Positions 34,944 to 48,142 of a DNA stretch of 64,000 nt are shown piece after piece. Position numbers and translations under genes: made by a program. Source of the stretch: Pontederia crassipes (lineage: Eukaryota > Streptophyta > Magnoliopsida > Commelinales > Pontederiaceae); the NCBI GenBank assembly GCA_030549335.1, contig CM060195.1:31996874-32060873 (forward strand), written 5' to 3'. The notes beneath the pieces were generated by a model that saw only the letters and a program-made list of their open reading frames with translations, searched no databases and was not told the DNA's origin. Numbering within the stretch: the first letter of the stretch is position 1; every line of letters starts with the position of its first letter.

Positions 34944-37900
34944 TACCTCAACTAAGGTGCCCAAATTTAAAAAAGAAAAAGACATCCAAGTGAAACCAAT
35001 TTAATATGTTCTTAAAGCATCAAATTTTTTTATACCATCAACGTAATGAATAGATAGGAGGAACATGCAATTATAACAGTCTGGCATAAAAAGTTATTAA
35101 CACTACAAAACTGTATTAAAACTTCCTTAGTGTAACATAATTCCTTTTTCCTTTTCTCAATAGCTTTGCATATCAATTCATGCTGATATCTGTTCCATGT
35201 TACTGATCATATGTCTGACCAATTCATGTAGGTTCATTATGAGTGCACATATTCATGATTTCTAGACAAAAAAATGTTATTGGTATAGCCATGTAAGGAT
35301 TCTTCTTTATATATGTACTGCTAGTAGCCTAGTAGGCATGTGTATTCCATTTTGACTTTTCTGCATCATATATATTTCTGTTTCATATATACTTGGTTGT
35401 AGAGCTGTATTATTATTATTATTAGTTCCATGGCTCGTTGTTGGTTTTTTAGCATCTTTGAGACGTCCACAGAATTTACTTAATTGCTTTCCTGACATAA
35501 CAAAGCTTGGAGTCTGCCATGGCAGATGTTGTTGACTTGATTGTTGAGGAGGTCCAGTCAGATTGGTAAATCGTCTTGCATTTATCTTTTTCCTTTATGC
35601 AAGATTCATAAATTGTCTTCCATGAGATTCTTACAACTTAAGTAATCAATGAAGGAAGTAGATCAGTCCATCACATCATGGGTGCACGTTTTGATCATTT
35701 TCAGGTAAAAAATATTGTGCAATGTAGGGGATATTTCACTTCATGTAGGTGATAGGCGTGTGCGTGTATCATATATATTTGTTTTCCATTATCATTTTCA
35801 GGAAAGAAGTTTTGTGCTTTCTTTGTTTTCTTGAAGACAATTAAGGATTTCCCTTGGTACTATGTTGCACTTATACAAGTTCCAGAGACTTGGCATATTT
35901 ATAAAAGAGATTAGCTACCTCTTCTATGTTTATTTCCTGCTATTGATTTGAGGATTCTTTCTTTTCTTCAACCACTCAATTTAACCATAATTGCACGGAA
36001 TAGCAAAAAGAATGAATTGTATGTATGGAATTTAAAAATGGATACACTATACACCAAAGCATGAGTAGAAAGTAGTTGATGACCAAATAAAGGAAAACAA
36101 TTAGTAACCTAATTTTTACCGAGTATTTTTTTCAACGAATAAAGTTTCCTTGCACATTTTATTTAATGAATTTTTAGGAACAAATGTAACATTATGGACC
36201 ATAGTTGCTTACAAATTGATTACTAGGTTGCTTTAGATTTCCTTCCTGTCATAGACTGCTTTGCCTTAGAGAAACATTTGTTGATAGTGCCATTTTCCTA
36301 GTCCTCTATATTGTTTTTGTAGGTTGCTATTGTTGGTGGTCAAATTCTTGTAAAAAGGAAGGTCATAAGCAGATAATTGAGATGACATTATCTACCTAAT
36401 TTGCAAATAAATACTCAATATTTTTTCTCTTTGCTTCTAGTTTTTCTTTTGGAAATTACTTAGTGCATAGATGGAAACGCATGATCTGGTCGGATCGTTA
36501 AATCGTCTTCCGATATGCGAGATTCTTACTACATAAGTAATCGAAGATAGAACTAGATTAGTCTTGCAAATAAAGTTGTCAGGAGTAAAATTCCATGATA
36601 GTTTCCTTACTGTGGCATAATTCGTTTTTCTCAATTGCTTCGCATATAAATTCAAGCTAATATTTGTTCCATGTTAATGATACTATGTTGATGATCTCTT
36701 ATTACTAATTCATGTGCATTCATCATGACTCATGAGTGCACGTACTGATATTTTCAGGAAAAAAATAATTCTCCAATGTTGGGGATATTTCTTCGTGTGG
36801 GTAGAAGGCTCATATATATTTGTCTTCTATTATCATTTTAAGGAAAGAAGTTTCATGCTTTCTTTTTTTTCTGGAAGAAAACTAACATGTTCCTTCTTTC
36901 AAATTGTTAAGGACAATTTGACCATTCGACTGTGTTAGTTCGTTCGCCATCACATAATCATAACAAAATATGATTTCCTATAAATTTAGCGGAAGCATAA
37001 ATTCATTAAATAAGATAAAGTAATTTCTTTGAAAACATAGCGGAAGACTTCGATAAAACATCAAAAGTAATGTTATAAAAGTGAAGACATCACTAATGGC
37101 AATTAAAACATCTGGGAATCCATAGTAAAAGCATCTCCTTAAAACATAGTCAAAAGACTCTAAGACAGTAAAGATGTTATTTTTTTTATGGAAGAAAACT
37201 AAGATGTCTTCTATTACCATGTCTTAGTACATATTCAAGAGTCCTAACATATTTATAAAGGAGATTAGCCATCTCATTCTACGATTATTTCCTTCTATTC
37301 ATTTGACGATTCTTCCTTCTACCAAAACATTTTACCGGAATCACATACAATAGCAAAAAGTATCTAGAGAAGTGAAAAATGGATACATAATGCAAAATAG
37401 TTTCCAATGCATGCATAGGAAGTAGTTTCATGACCAAGTGAGGAAGACAATTAGTAACCTAGTTGTTTACCAAGTAGTTTTTTCAACTAATAAAACCATT
37501 GTTGCAAATTTTACTTGCATATTTTATTTTATGAAATTTTTTAAAGAACAAATGTAGCATTATAGTTGCTTAAAAATTGATTATTATATTGCTTTAGATT
37601 ACCTTCCAGCTTGATGGTGGGAGCTTTACCTTGGAAAACCTTTTGCTGATTACTAAGAAATTCATAAAGAAAAAATTGCAGATTACTGGTTTTAGCATTT
37701 AAGAGTTACAATTTTAACAACATCCTAAGTTGTTTCTTATGCAGGAAAGGGAGATGATATATAGCTTAAACGAGGTGAAAGTAAATTAATATAGAATGCA
37801 GCTATATTTTCATTGAAACGTCCAAGAAAACATTGGAGAAATTTCATAAGAATGTGGTTCAAAACTTATTTGAGGTAATAAAAAATATCCTTTATAAGTG

Positions 37901-40900
37901 GTAAGTGCAATTTTATAATTCGGCGTTTTCCTGATAGCATGCTTTAGATTTTGTTACATGTAATGGATTGGCATATAAATCACAGGGTACTATTTTTTGT
38001 GTTAACTCTAGTACCTGGTAATTGCGGAACCATATATGATTGTCTAAAAGTGAAAGGACAAGAACATGGTCATGAAAAGACTTAGATTTTCTGTGGTCCT
38101 TCGGAGTCCCAAAAATATGGATTATCATTTCAATTCAACATAATATTTTTTCCTTATTTCTGTCCTCATGTTTAATGAATAAAATTCCATGTGTAATTTG
38201 AGCTATATGTTGAAACTTGGACATTGTTAAATAGAGTTTTGAGATTGTAGTGATTCTCAATATATTCGTCCACTTCATCCTGAAAATAAGTTTCGTTCTA
38301 CTCTTAGCAGCTACGGAAAGCTCCCCATAATTGTATATTATGTTGAAGATGTACACTCTAATTGCTGGATTCACATAGTTTGATTAACATGTTATTCGAA
38401 AATCTTTTCCTTCCTCGTATACTAGTATCATTTGTACTAGATACATCTCTCTTCCCTTGTCCTTGGGCATGTAAATTATAAGCATAAGGATCTATAATTC
38501 CCTCTATTGGCCATTTTATCTTATACTACATTTTCTATTTCCTTTACTGGCTTCTTAAGCCTATACCTTGTCAATTCTCTCATAGTGTCGTATCACATTT
38601 GGATATGTAGGAATACACTTTGCTATCACAAGGATTACATACTTATGACAAGAACGATCAGCTTCTGAACTAGCATTGCCTAGTTTGTCTTGTCTGCTTT
38701 GGGTCACATTCTATTCTTGAGCTTCTGCAAGCTTGTTGTCCTCAGATTGATGCATGGCCTTAATTTTCATTTTGTTTAAGATATGCTCTTCTTTCTCCGA
38801 TCCCCATGGCTATATCAAAACATCCATATATCCTGTTTAGGGATGGAATAGAACTGAATTGGGTGTGAGACTTGTCATATTGCATGGCACTGAAGTCTGA
38901 CTGTATTCAGACTTGGCATCACATGTATACTTAGTTCTACTTGACTTTATGATATTACTTACCATGACTGTTCGAATTCTGCCTTCTAAGATGGGGACTT
39001 GATGCAACAATCATTGGCGGCCCTCCTTTATGAGTTCTACATATTACTTACCATGACTTTATGATATTTTACTTTGGCGGCTGTCCTTTTACCCCTAAAA
39101 AAATCTCCATTATCCAAATTTACACAGTGATCATGCCTGCAAATACAAATTCATTTTTCATAGTGTATCGTAATTCCCTTTTCTTTTTCTCAATAGCTTT
39201 GGACATTTATAAAAGAGATTAGCTATTTATTCTATGTTTATTTCCTACTATTGATTTGAGGATTCTTCCTTTTCTTCTACCACTCAATTTTACCAGAATT
39301 GCACAGAATAGCAAAAAGAATGAATTGTATCTGTGGAATTTAATAATGGATACAAAGTACAAAATAGTTTCCAAAGCATGAATAGTAAATAGTTTATGAC
39401 CAAATGAGGAGGACAATTAGTAACCTAATTGTTTACCAAGTATTCTTTCAATGAATAAAATGATTGTTTGCAAAGTTTACTTGCACATTTTATTTCATGA
39501 ATTTTTTAGGAACAAATGTAACATTATGGACCGTAGTTGCTTAAAAATTAATTACTAGGTTGCTTTAGATTACCTTCTTGTCATAGACTGCTTTGCCTTG
39601 GAGAAACCTTTGTTGATTGTGCCATTTTCCTAGTCCTCTATATTGTTTCTGTAGGTTGCTTTTGTTGGTGATATTCTAGTAAAAAAGAAGGCCATAAGCA
39701 GGTAATCGAGATGGCATTATCTACTTAATTTGCAAATAAATAATCAATATTTTCTTGTCTCTTTCCTTCTAGTTTTTCTTTCAGAAATTATTTAATGCAT
39801 AGATGGACTATGATGAAAATTATTTGAGTTTTTTCTTTTATGATGGAGTATTTAATGCATAGACGCATAAAAAAAATATCTAACTAAATAATTCATAAAG
39901 GAAAAACTTGCTGATTACTCTCTTTGGCTTTAAGTGTTACAATTTTAACAACATCCTATGTTGTTCATTATGCAGGAAAGGGAGATCCTATATAGCTTAA
40001 ATGAGGTAAAATGCAGCTATATTTTCATCAAGTTAAAAAAAACATTAGAGAGATTTCATAAGAATGTGGTTCAAAACTTATTTGAGGTAATAAAATTGAT
40101 CCTTTGTAAGTGGTAAGTGCAATTTTATAAATTGGCGCTTTCCTGATAGAATGCTTTAGATTTTGTTATATATAATGGATTCACATGTAACCACAAGTTA
40201 CCATTTATTTTTTCTAACTCTAGTGTCAAAGAAGTCTGTCCTCTTAATAATTTAGTTTGAGGATTAGTGTGCAGCTCATTCAACCATTTGTCACTTGTTT
40301 GTTGGTTACCATGACTTTGGTGAAGTATGGACCATTAAATGTGATTGGCCAATTTATCTTGAGAGCAATGCTATCAACGATATTGGCATTTCTTTGGTCT
40401 CTTGAACTGGGATATGTGATATGTAGAGATCAGTTATTGTGATTCATCAAGCTAGATACATGTTGAATGACCTTATGTACTCATTGGGGGTGCACCAAAG
40501 TACTAGCGAGATCAATTTTTTAGTGCTGTTAGTTTTTGTTACACGATGTTTTTTGAGCTTGTTAATCTATGTTGAATTTAGATATTGTTGTTTTGTCTGG
40601 GTTTTGCATCCAGATTCAGATGCTTCGAGCTAAAAATCACATTCTTCAATTTACATAATAATTTTACATTATCCTCTTGTTTAATGAATAAAGTTCTGGA
40701 AATTCGATATGTAGTTTGAGGTATATGATGAATGTTTCTTGGGCATTGTTAAATACAATTTTGAGATTTTAGTGATTCTCAATATATTTCGTCCACTTAA
40801 TCCTGAAAATAAGTTTTGTTTCTACTCTTAGCAGCTACAGCGTATGAAAGCTCCCCATAAAAGTTTATTATGTTGAAGGTATAGAACATAATTGCTGGAT

Positions 40901-41191
40901 TCGCATAACTTGGTTAACCTGTTATTCGAAAATATTTTCCCTTGTCCTTGAACATGTAAATTATAAACCCAAGGATTTCTAACTTCTCTGTTGGCCATTT
41001 TATCTTATACTGCAGTTTCTATTTACTTTATGTGGATTCTTAAGCTTTGTGACAAGAACGAACTTTTTCTGGATGAACTTTTCCTAGTTTGTCATGTCAT
41101 TCTATTCTTGAGCTGCTGCAATCTTATTGACCTGGGATTGATGCATGACGTTAATTTGCATTTTCTTTGCAATGAAGATATGCTTTTCTTC
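34944..41191 (+). pseudogene. Downstream block of C with two relic gene copies
   Basis: Collinear with 2041-8577 at very high identity; long stretches show no difference. It carries the same exon-like blocks, including the open 37-codon block at 39976-40086, the A/C-specific insertion at 36885-37172 and the hydrophobic last block ending at 40633. One difference is that the last exon of the first relic is replaced by unrelated filler at 38012-38128. Confidence 0.5.
38012..38128. other. 117-bp filler at a deletion junction in C
   Basis: Unrelated sequence beginning TACCTGGTAATTGCGG replaces about 408 bp present at A 5109-5516. The flanks are collinear on both sides. This is typical of break repair with inserted filler DNA. 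I could not find its source in the window. Confidence 0.6.
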
Positions 41192-42470
41192 AACTCCGCC
41201 TATATTTTATAGCCGGTCCCAAGCCCGGATAAAGGAGGATGATTGTGCTAGGCCCCGAAAGCTAGCTTAAAATCCTGTCGAATCTTATGAACATGGATCA
41301 ACGAATATATTGTGTTAATGCTAGGTTGTTACCCGTAAGTAACGCGCTGTACAGCTCGGGTACAGTGATAAGAGAGCAAGAGCCGCTGCATCCTCGCCTG
41401 AATGCAGTGTTAAATGAGTAAGGGCTATCGCACTCTAATGGACGGAGGCGGTTAAAGAAGCTAGTTCATGAGACTAATGTCAGATTAGGTTCTTGGAATA
41501 TTGGGACGTTGAATGGGAAGCGCCTCGAGGTGGCACAAGTAATGGACCAGCGTAAGATTAATATCTTATGCTTGCAAAAAACTAGATGGGTAGGAGAGGG
41601 AAGTAAAGAGATTAGGTTAAATGGTTTTAAATTTTGGTACACAGGTAAGATAAATGGAAGGAATGGTGTTGGTATTATCGCGGATGCAGAATGGAGGAAG
41701 AATGTTGTGGAAGTTAAAAGGATTGAGAATCGAATCATATGCGTGAAAGTAATTGTTGGAAAGAAGATTATGAACATTATTAGTGCATATGCACCCCAAG
41801 TAGGAGCAGAATCACATCTAAGTTTTGAGCAGATATGGAGGGTTTGATTGAAAGTATACCAACAACCGAGAAAGTTTATATTGGGGGAGACCTTAATGGA
41901 CATGTTGGTAAAAAGGCAGGACCACATGCAAGGGTTCATGGTGGTTTTGATTTTGGGGAGTTGAATGAGGAAGGACAAACTATTATTGATTTTTCTTTAG
42001 CATACGACCTCAAGATTATCAACACTTGTTTTAGGAAGAGAGAGGAACATTTAATCACATACAAAAGTGGAACTCATAGGTCTCAAATCGATTTTTTCTT
42101 GACAAGAAATACTGATAAAAAACGTTGTACTAATTGCAAAGTAATTCCTGGGCATGGGGTGATTACACAACATAGATTGTTAGTTCTTGATATGCAAATG
42201 AAATGTATAAAATCAAAATCTCGAACAGTTTTTGATCGAAAGATCAAGTGGTGGCAGTTAAAGGGGGAAAAGCGAGAGACTTTTAGAAGTAAATTATTAG
42301 AGGAAAGTGTGTGGGAGTTAGAAGGAGATGCTAGTATCATGTGGGAGAATGTGGCAAAAAAGGTTGAAATGGTTGCTAAAGCTATTTTAGGAGAATCAAA
42401 AGATTTTGGACCACGAAATAAGGAGACTTGGTGGTGAAATGAGGAGGTCCAAGAAAAAGTGCGTAATATA
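41192..42470 (+). mobile_element. RTE-clade LINE, longer 5' fragment (C)
   Basis: The same insertion as at 8578, extended about 430 bp further. The endonuclease region starts at about 41479 with GSWNIGTLNGK and again has LQKTRW in place of the catalytic QETKW. An 8-bp deletion near 41820 shifts the frame. The second part keeps GGDLNGHVG, SQIDFFLTR and the VITQHRLLVLD segment. A stop replaces a Trp codon after KETWW (42435). Reverse transcriptase and the 3' end are absent, and the right border runs into a truncated MITE. Confidence 0.85.
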
Positions 42471-42754
42471 AATATTAATTTTGCATATTAATTATTTTGC
42501 ATAAAAATATTATTAAACAATATTTGTAGTCATATTAATTATTTTATTTTTAATATAAATATTTTGCAATAAGAAAGTAAGTTAAAATTGACATTTAAAA
42601 TTATTGGAAACCAAATTTATTGAAATTTGAATTACATTTAATGGTAGGACATAAATGTCAACTTTAAATAAGTCTAGGGACTAAAATTTGTAAATTTATA
42701 ACTAGTGTTAGACGCAGTAAAACATTATAGTTTAGGGATGTTAGTGGAAATAAC
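42471..42754. mobile_element. MITE-like element, right part only
   Basis: Matches 10640-10900 including the right terminal repeat. Its left part was lost in the deletion that also removed the LINE 3' side and R4. Confidence 0.6.
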
Positions 42755-43234
42755 TTTTTTTTAAGTAAAGATGCAAATAGATAATATCTAAATAAGTAAT
42801 TGTTTAAGGAAAACGAGCACATTTATCATTTTAGCATTATAAGAGTATGCAGGAATGGGAGACGATTAATTAATTTATGAACTGATTTTTTATTTGAATT
42901 TGAAGGGACCATATCTCAGTTACTACATGTGATTTCGATGTTAGATTTGAGAGAAATCATAATTTAGATTTTAAATATTATTTTATTTTTTTCATTTTTA
43001 TAAATTTTCAAAAAGTACAAAAGCTTTATTGAAGAAAAAAATTTGGAGGAAGATATTTAGTTATAATTAAATTTTAAGAACTTATAATAAAATTTAAAAT
43101 AATTTATATTAAATCAAATGTATATTAATGATACTTCATAATAATTATAGTATTATAAATGCTTTATTTAATTCATATTAAACTACTGTTACATAATTCT
43201 TACTCATTTTTAGAAGTTGGGCTTTTAAGACTAA
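42755..43234. repeat. Short spacer plus left part of the tandem repeat unit (unit 2)
   Basis: 42755-42867 matches 10901-11014. 42868-43234 matches 11925-12290 and ends at the host A that borders the Helitron. Confidence 0.65.
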
Positions 43235-43246
43235 CTAGCGTAAGAT

Positions 43247-43263
43247 CTCGTGCGATGCACGAG
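43247..43263 (-). other. Helitron 3' subterminal hairpin (unit 2)
   Basis: CTCGTGC-GAT-GCACGAG, a perfect 7-bp stem. Relative to unit 1, one C/G pair has become T/A on both arms. Confidence 0.85.
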
Positions 43264-44048
43264 GGCATAAAAAATTAATCATATAAAAATTTTAAAAATT
43301 ATTAGTTGTATAAAGAAATAGGTAACTATAAATAAATAAAACATAATAAATGGAGAAAAAAGAAATGTATAAAATATTTATCACCAAATAATTTCTTCTT
43401 ATCAACATTGGTTTCATTAAATAACTGGTATCTTCTAATACTGGTTATTTGGGTGAAAGTTGATTACACTTTATGTCTTGTATACTTCAAATACAAAATA
43501 TTTGACTCACCACAAAATTTTTCATCATGTACACTCTCAGAACGAATAAATGATTTATTGATTTTCCAATTGTAGTATGAATGTGACCTCCCTATAGAAT
43601 GGAAAAAAGAGTAAATTTTTATAATATGATTATGTATTTTAATATAATATATTTTTGTTGATACTTTTTTATCGTGTAATATTATTTTGATGGAGTATGT
43701 ATTATTAGGATTACCACGATTGGATACATCTGACAATCTAATCATACAAAATTTGATATTTCATTACATCTTTGATAAATTTGTATTAGAGATGAAGTCA
43801 ATATTTTCGATCACAATTCATCAGAATAAACTTTAAAAAATATTGAAAGTAATATATGTTAGTATCAATAAAAAAAATATCATGATATATAGTGAAATCA
43901 ATATAGTCACTTGCTAGATCTCTTTTTCTCATCTTAACATTAAAATTTTTGCATGTACAATTATATACAAAATTGTTTTATCAATTTATTAATACTATAT
44001 GCTTTCAATATTATGCCATGAAAAAAGATTCTATAATAACTTTAAATA

Positions 44049-44155
44049 ATATACCGAAAGGTTTGGTTACTAATAGAGCGGAATGGCGTCGTATGATCCA
44101 TGTAGCCGACCCCACCTAGTGGGATAAGGCTTTGTTGTTGTTGTTGTTGTTGTTG
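44049..44155 (+). mobile_element. RTE-derived short element inside the Helitron (unit 2 only)
   Basis: A 107-bp element from ATATACCGAAAGGTTTGG through the 3' module (GCCGACCCCACC..GGGATAAGGC) to (TTG)n. It has a perfect 15-bp target duplication TAATAACTTTAAATA (44034-44048, 44156-44170). Unit 1 has the empty site near 13092, so it inserted after the segmental duplication. Confidence 0.9.
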
Positions 44156-44666
44156 TAATAACTTTAAATATAAGATACTTTATATAATGCAATAGACATT
44201 ATTTGTATCATAGATTTATTTATTTATTAATCATTGTTATTAATCAAAGAAAATATAAAATAGAAAATAAAAACATTCGATAAAAGATTCAAACGCTTAA
44301 AATTGCGACTAAAATTGTAAAAAATGAAAATAATTATTACTTGTGATAACAATGTAAAAAATATGATTTTTATAGTGATATAAAAAAAACTATTAATAAC
44401 TACCCTTCCATCAAAAAAGGATAAAAAAATGTATAAATTAAGTGAAAAAATACTAATATATGATGACTATGTGCCTTTTTATCCTCTTTACATGTTTTCT
44501 TCTTGTTAGAGCTAATAACAATTATTATGGGTTTTATATGTGAGGTAGATAATGACTGAAAAAATTATTTCACTTAGAGTAGTTGAATAATTTGTTACGG
44601 AAAAGACTTTTATTTATAATTGTTGAATAATTTGTTATTAGTCCATTTAATATCTTAATCTATTTC

Positions 44667-44699
<33 letters not shown>

Positions 44700-47600
44700 G
44701 AACGAATAAGTTTGGTAAAAAAAACTAAGTTATTCTCTAATTATGTATCTTATATTAGTTTATTACGAACATCCAACAATAATAACGTAATTATGAATCC
44801 TTATTGTTTCATATTCCAAAATGATTGATATACTTAAGTCTTCTATAATGATAATTTGATAATAAAAATAATTGTATAAAACTAAAAAATGTTAGCCTAA
44901 AGAACATATGATTATAAATATTATTATCACAAAATTATATCATCTATTTCATATATGAGAGATTACATAAAAAACTATAATTTATAATAGTTAAAAAATT
45001 TGTTTAACCTCTACTTATATGTATATATATAGACGTACAGATATACGTATAATAATAATTTAACAAATTGATAATAATAATAATAAATGATTAAGTTCGG
45101 TTGATTATTTTGTTATTAATTGATTACATATCCATTATCGATTATAATAAACCATGACATATAGATAAACATATAATAATAAATTATGAAATTAATAATA
45201 TTGATATTAATAAGAGAATGATTAAGTATGATTGATTATTTTATTAGTAGTTGTTTAAGTATCATACATCAATTTATAAAAAACTATTCAATAATAAATA
45301 ATAATTATGAATTTTAATTGTTAAATTATTGATGTAGTTAAATCTTCTATTGTTGTGATATAATAACAATAATAAAAAATAACTATATGCAACTAAAAAA
45401 TGTATTAGTAGAAATAATATATTATTATAAATATTATAACACTAAAATATATCATTTATTTCATACATTATTGATTATCATTATTAGTTATAGAAAAAAA
45501 TCTTTCATTTTATATTAGTTGAAAATTTTGTTATTAGTTCATTAGAATATCTTAACCAATTAACAATATGTAATAGAATAAATAAGTTTAGTTGAATCTT
45601 AGTTATTAACTGATTTCGTATCTTATATTGGTTTATGTCCAATAATAATAACTTATTTATGAATCTTAATCATTTCATATCCTAAAGTTATTGACATAGT
45701 TAGGCCTTCTATAATAACAAAAAAAATACTTGTATACAACTAAAAAATGTTAACATAGATATTATATTATAATAAGTATTATTATCACAAAATTATATCA
45801 ACTATTTCATATATTATTAGTTACATAAACAACTTTAATTTATAGTAGTTGAATAATCAACTTTAACCTCCCTCTTTCTCTCTCTCTACAACAAAATGAT
45901 TAACTAATTACATATCCTATATTAGTCATAATAAACTATGACATATAGATAAACATATAATAATAAATTAACAAACTATTATTAATAATAAGAGAATGAT
46001 TAAGTTTTGTTAATTATTTTGTTATTAGTTGATTATGTATGATGAACTATTCAATAATAATAAAATGATTACGAATCATAGTTGTCAAATGATTAATATA
46101 TGAAACTCTTCTATATCCTTAATAGAATAACGACTTAACAAACAATAACTATATACAACTAAAAATTATTAGTAGAAATAACATAAGATTATAAATATTA
46201 TTAACACTATCATTTAGTTCATATATTCTTGATTTTAAAAATCATTTAGTATTTGAATAATTTGTTTAAAGTCTCTCTCTCTATATATACATATAAATAT
46301 ATAAATAAATATATATATGTATATATAAGATGTAGATACATATTATCATAATAATATATTTAAAACTTTGATGATACTTGAAATGCATGCCTTTGACTCG
46401 AACTTCAAATTATAAGATAATATTTGGTTTTAAAGAGGGCATCAGGTATGCAAATGGAAACTAAAAGTCCCTTATAACATTTAATATTTTTTATGAGGCA
46501 AAGAGAATTTGAATATAAGTATTTTTCTTCATAACATTTAATATTATTAATCATACAAAACTATTATCTATAAGTATTTTTTTCTCATGCACAAATTTAT
46601 ATTTGTCAGTCGCACGTATACTTTGTCTTTAAAGAAGGCAAATTCACAAATGAAAATTGAAAACTCCTTTATTTATAGTTACATATATAGAATTTAAAAT
46701 TCTAAATAAATTACAACATTTTAATAACTAACTTTTGAATATTCATGATTAAATAATTAAAATATTATTGTTTTATAACAAATTATTCAATAATAATAAA
46801 ATGATTACAAATCTTAGTTGTTTGATATTCTAAAATAATTGATGTACGTAAATTTTCTATCTCCTTTATAGAACACCAAACTCATAACAATAAAAAATAA
46901 CTATATACGACTAAAAATTATTAATATAAATAATATATGATTATAAATATTATTAACACAAAAATATATGAATTATTTCACATATTAATTATACTAATAA
47001 AATGATTAGGTTTTGTTGATTATTTTATTATTAACTAATTATGCTTCCTATATTAGTTTATAACAAACTATCCGATAGTAACAAGATGATTACAAATCTT
47101 AGTTGTTTGATATTCTAAAATGATTGATATATGTAAATCTTTTATCGCCATCATAGCCTAACAACCTGATAACAATAAAAAAATAATATATATAATTCAT
47201 AAATATTAGTATAAATAATATATGAGAATAAATATTATTAATACAAATAATATATGATTTATTTCATATATCATTGGCCGTAGAAAAAATCTTTCACATA
47301 TATATATATATATATACACACATATATATACCGATAAAGAGATGTATAAGATATAGATACATATATGCTTATATTTATTTGTATATATAAGATGTAGATA
47401 TATATCTGCATACACAGCTACTTATATGTATCCTATATATTGAAAACTTTGATGATACTTATATTAATCATCATTATAGTATGAAATGCATATCTATAAT
47501 TCGAACTTTATAAAATTTGTCTTTCCTTATATAAAAATTATAATATTTAATTTTTATTAGACAAAGAAAAATTATATGAGTATTTTTTTTATTGTGCACA

Positions 47601-48142
47601 GACTTATATTTGTGGGTCCTCACATACTCTTTGCCTTTAAAGAAAGCGTCGAGTATACAAATGTAAATTAAAAGCTCCATATAACATTTAGTATTTTTAT
47701 TATAGGAGAGAAATTATATATAAATATTTTTTTTATCATGCACAGACTTATATTTGTAAGTTCGCACAAACTTTTTCCTTCAAGAAAAGTCATCAAGTAT
47801 GCAAATGAAACTAAAAGTCCCCCTATTTATAGTTACAAATATATAATTTAAAAATATAAATAAATAAAATAAAATAATATATATTTTTAATAACAAACTT
47901 TTGAGTTTTCATAATTATATAATTAAAATATTATTCTTTTATACATTCAACTTATGAGAGCTCGACACGTGGCACTTCCAATATACATATAGATATAGAT
48001 AGATATTTTCTAATAACTAATGTTTGAGTATCCATGATTATATAATTATAATATTATCACTTTATATATTCAATTTATGAGAGCTCGACACGTGTCACTT
48101 TCTACCTCTGCTTATATATATATATATATATATATATATAGA

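Larger units (their letters stand above)
43235..48142 (-). mobile_element. Non-autonomous Helitron with both ends (unit 2), 4.9 kb
   Basis: On the minus strand it starts TCTATATATATA (48142 downwards) and ends with a hairpin (43247-43263), eight spacer bases and CTAG (43238-43235). It is flanked by host A and T with no target duplication, exactly the Helitron signature. Joining the flanks restores GACTAATGGTTCCAG, which matches intact neighbouring repeat units (GGCTTATGGTTCGAG at 48700; TTTTAATGGTTTGAG at 49357). The 5' terminal region with GACACGTG and GAGCTCTCATAA is present twice (48142-48062 and about 48005-47940). The interior is AT-rich with repeated segments and no RepHel gene, so it depended on a helper. 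Confidence 0.87.
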
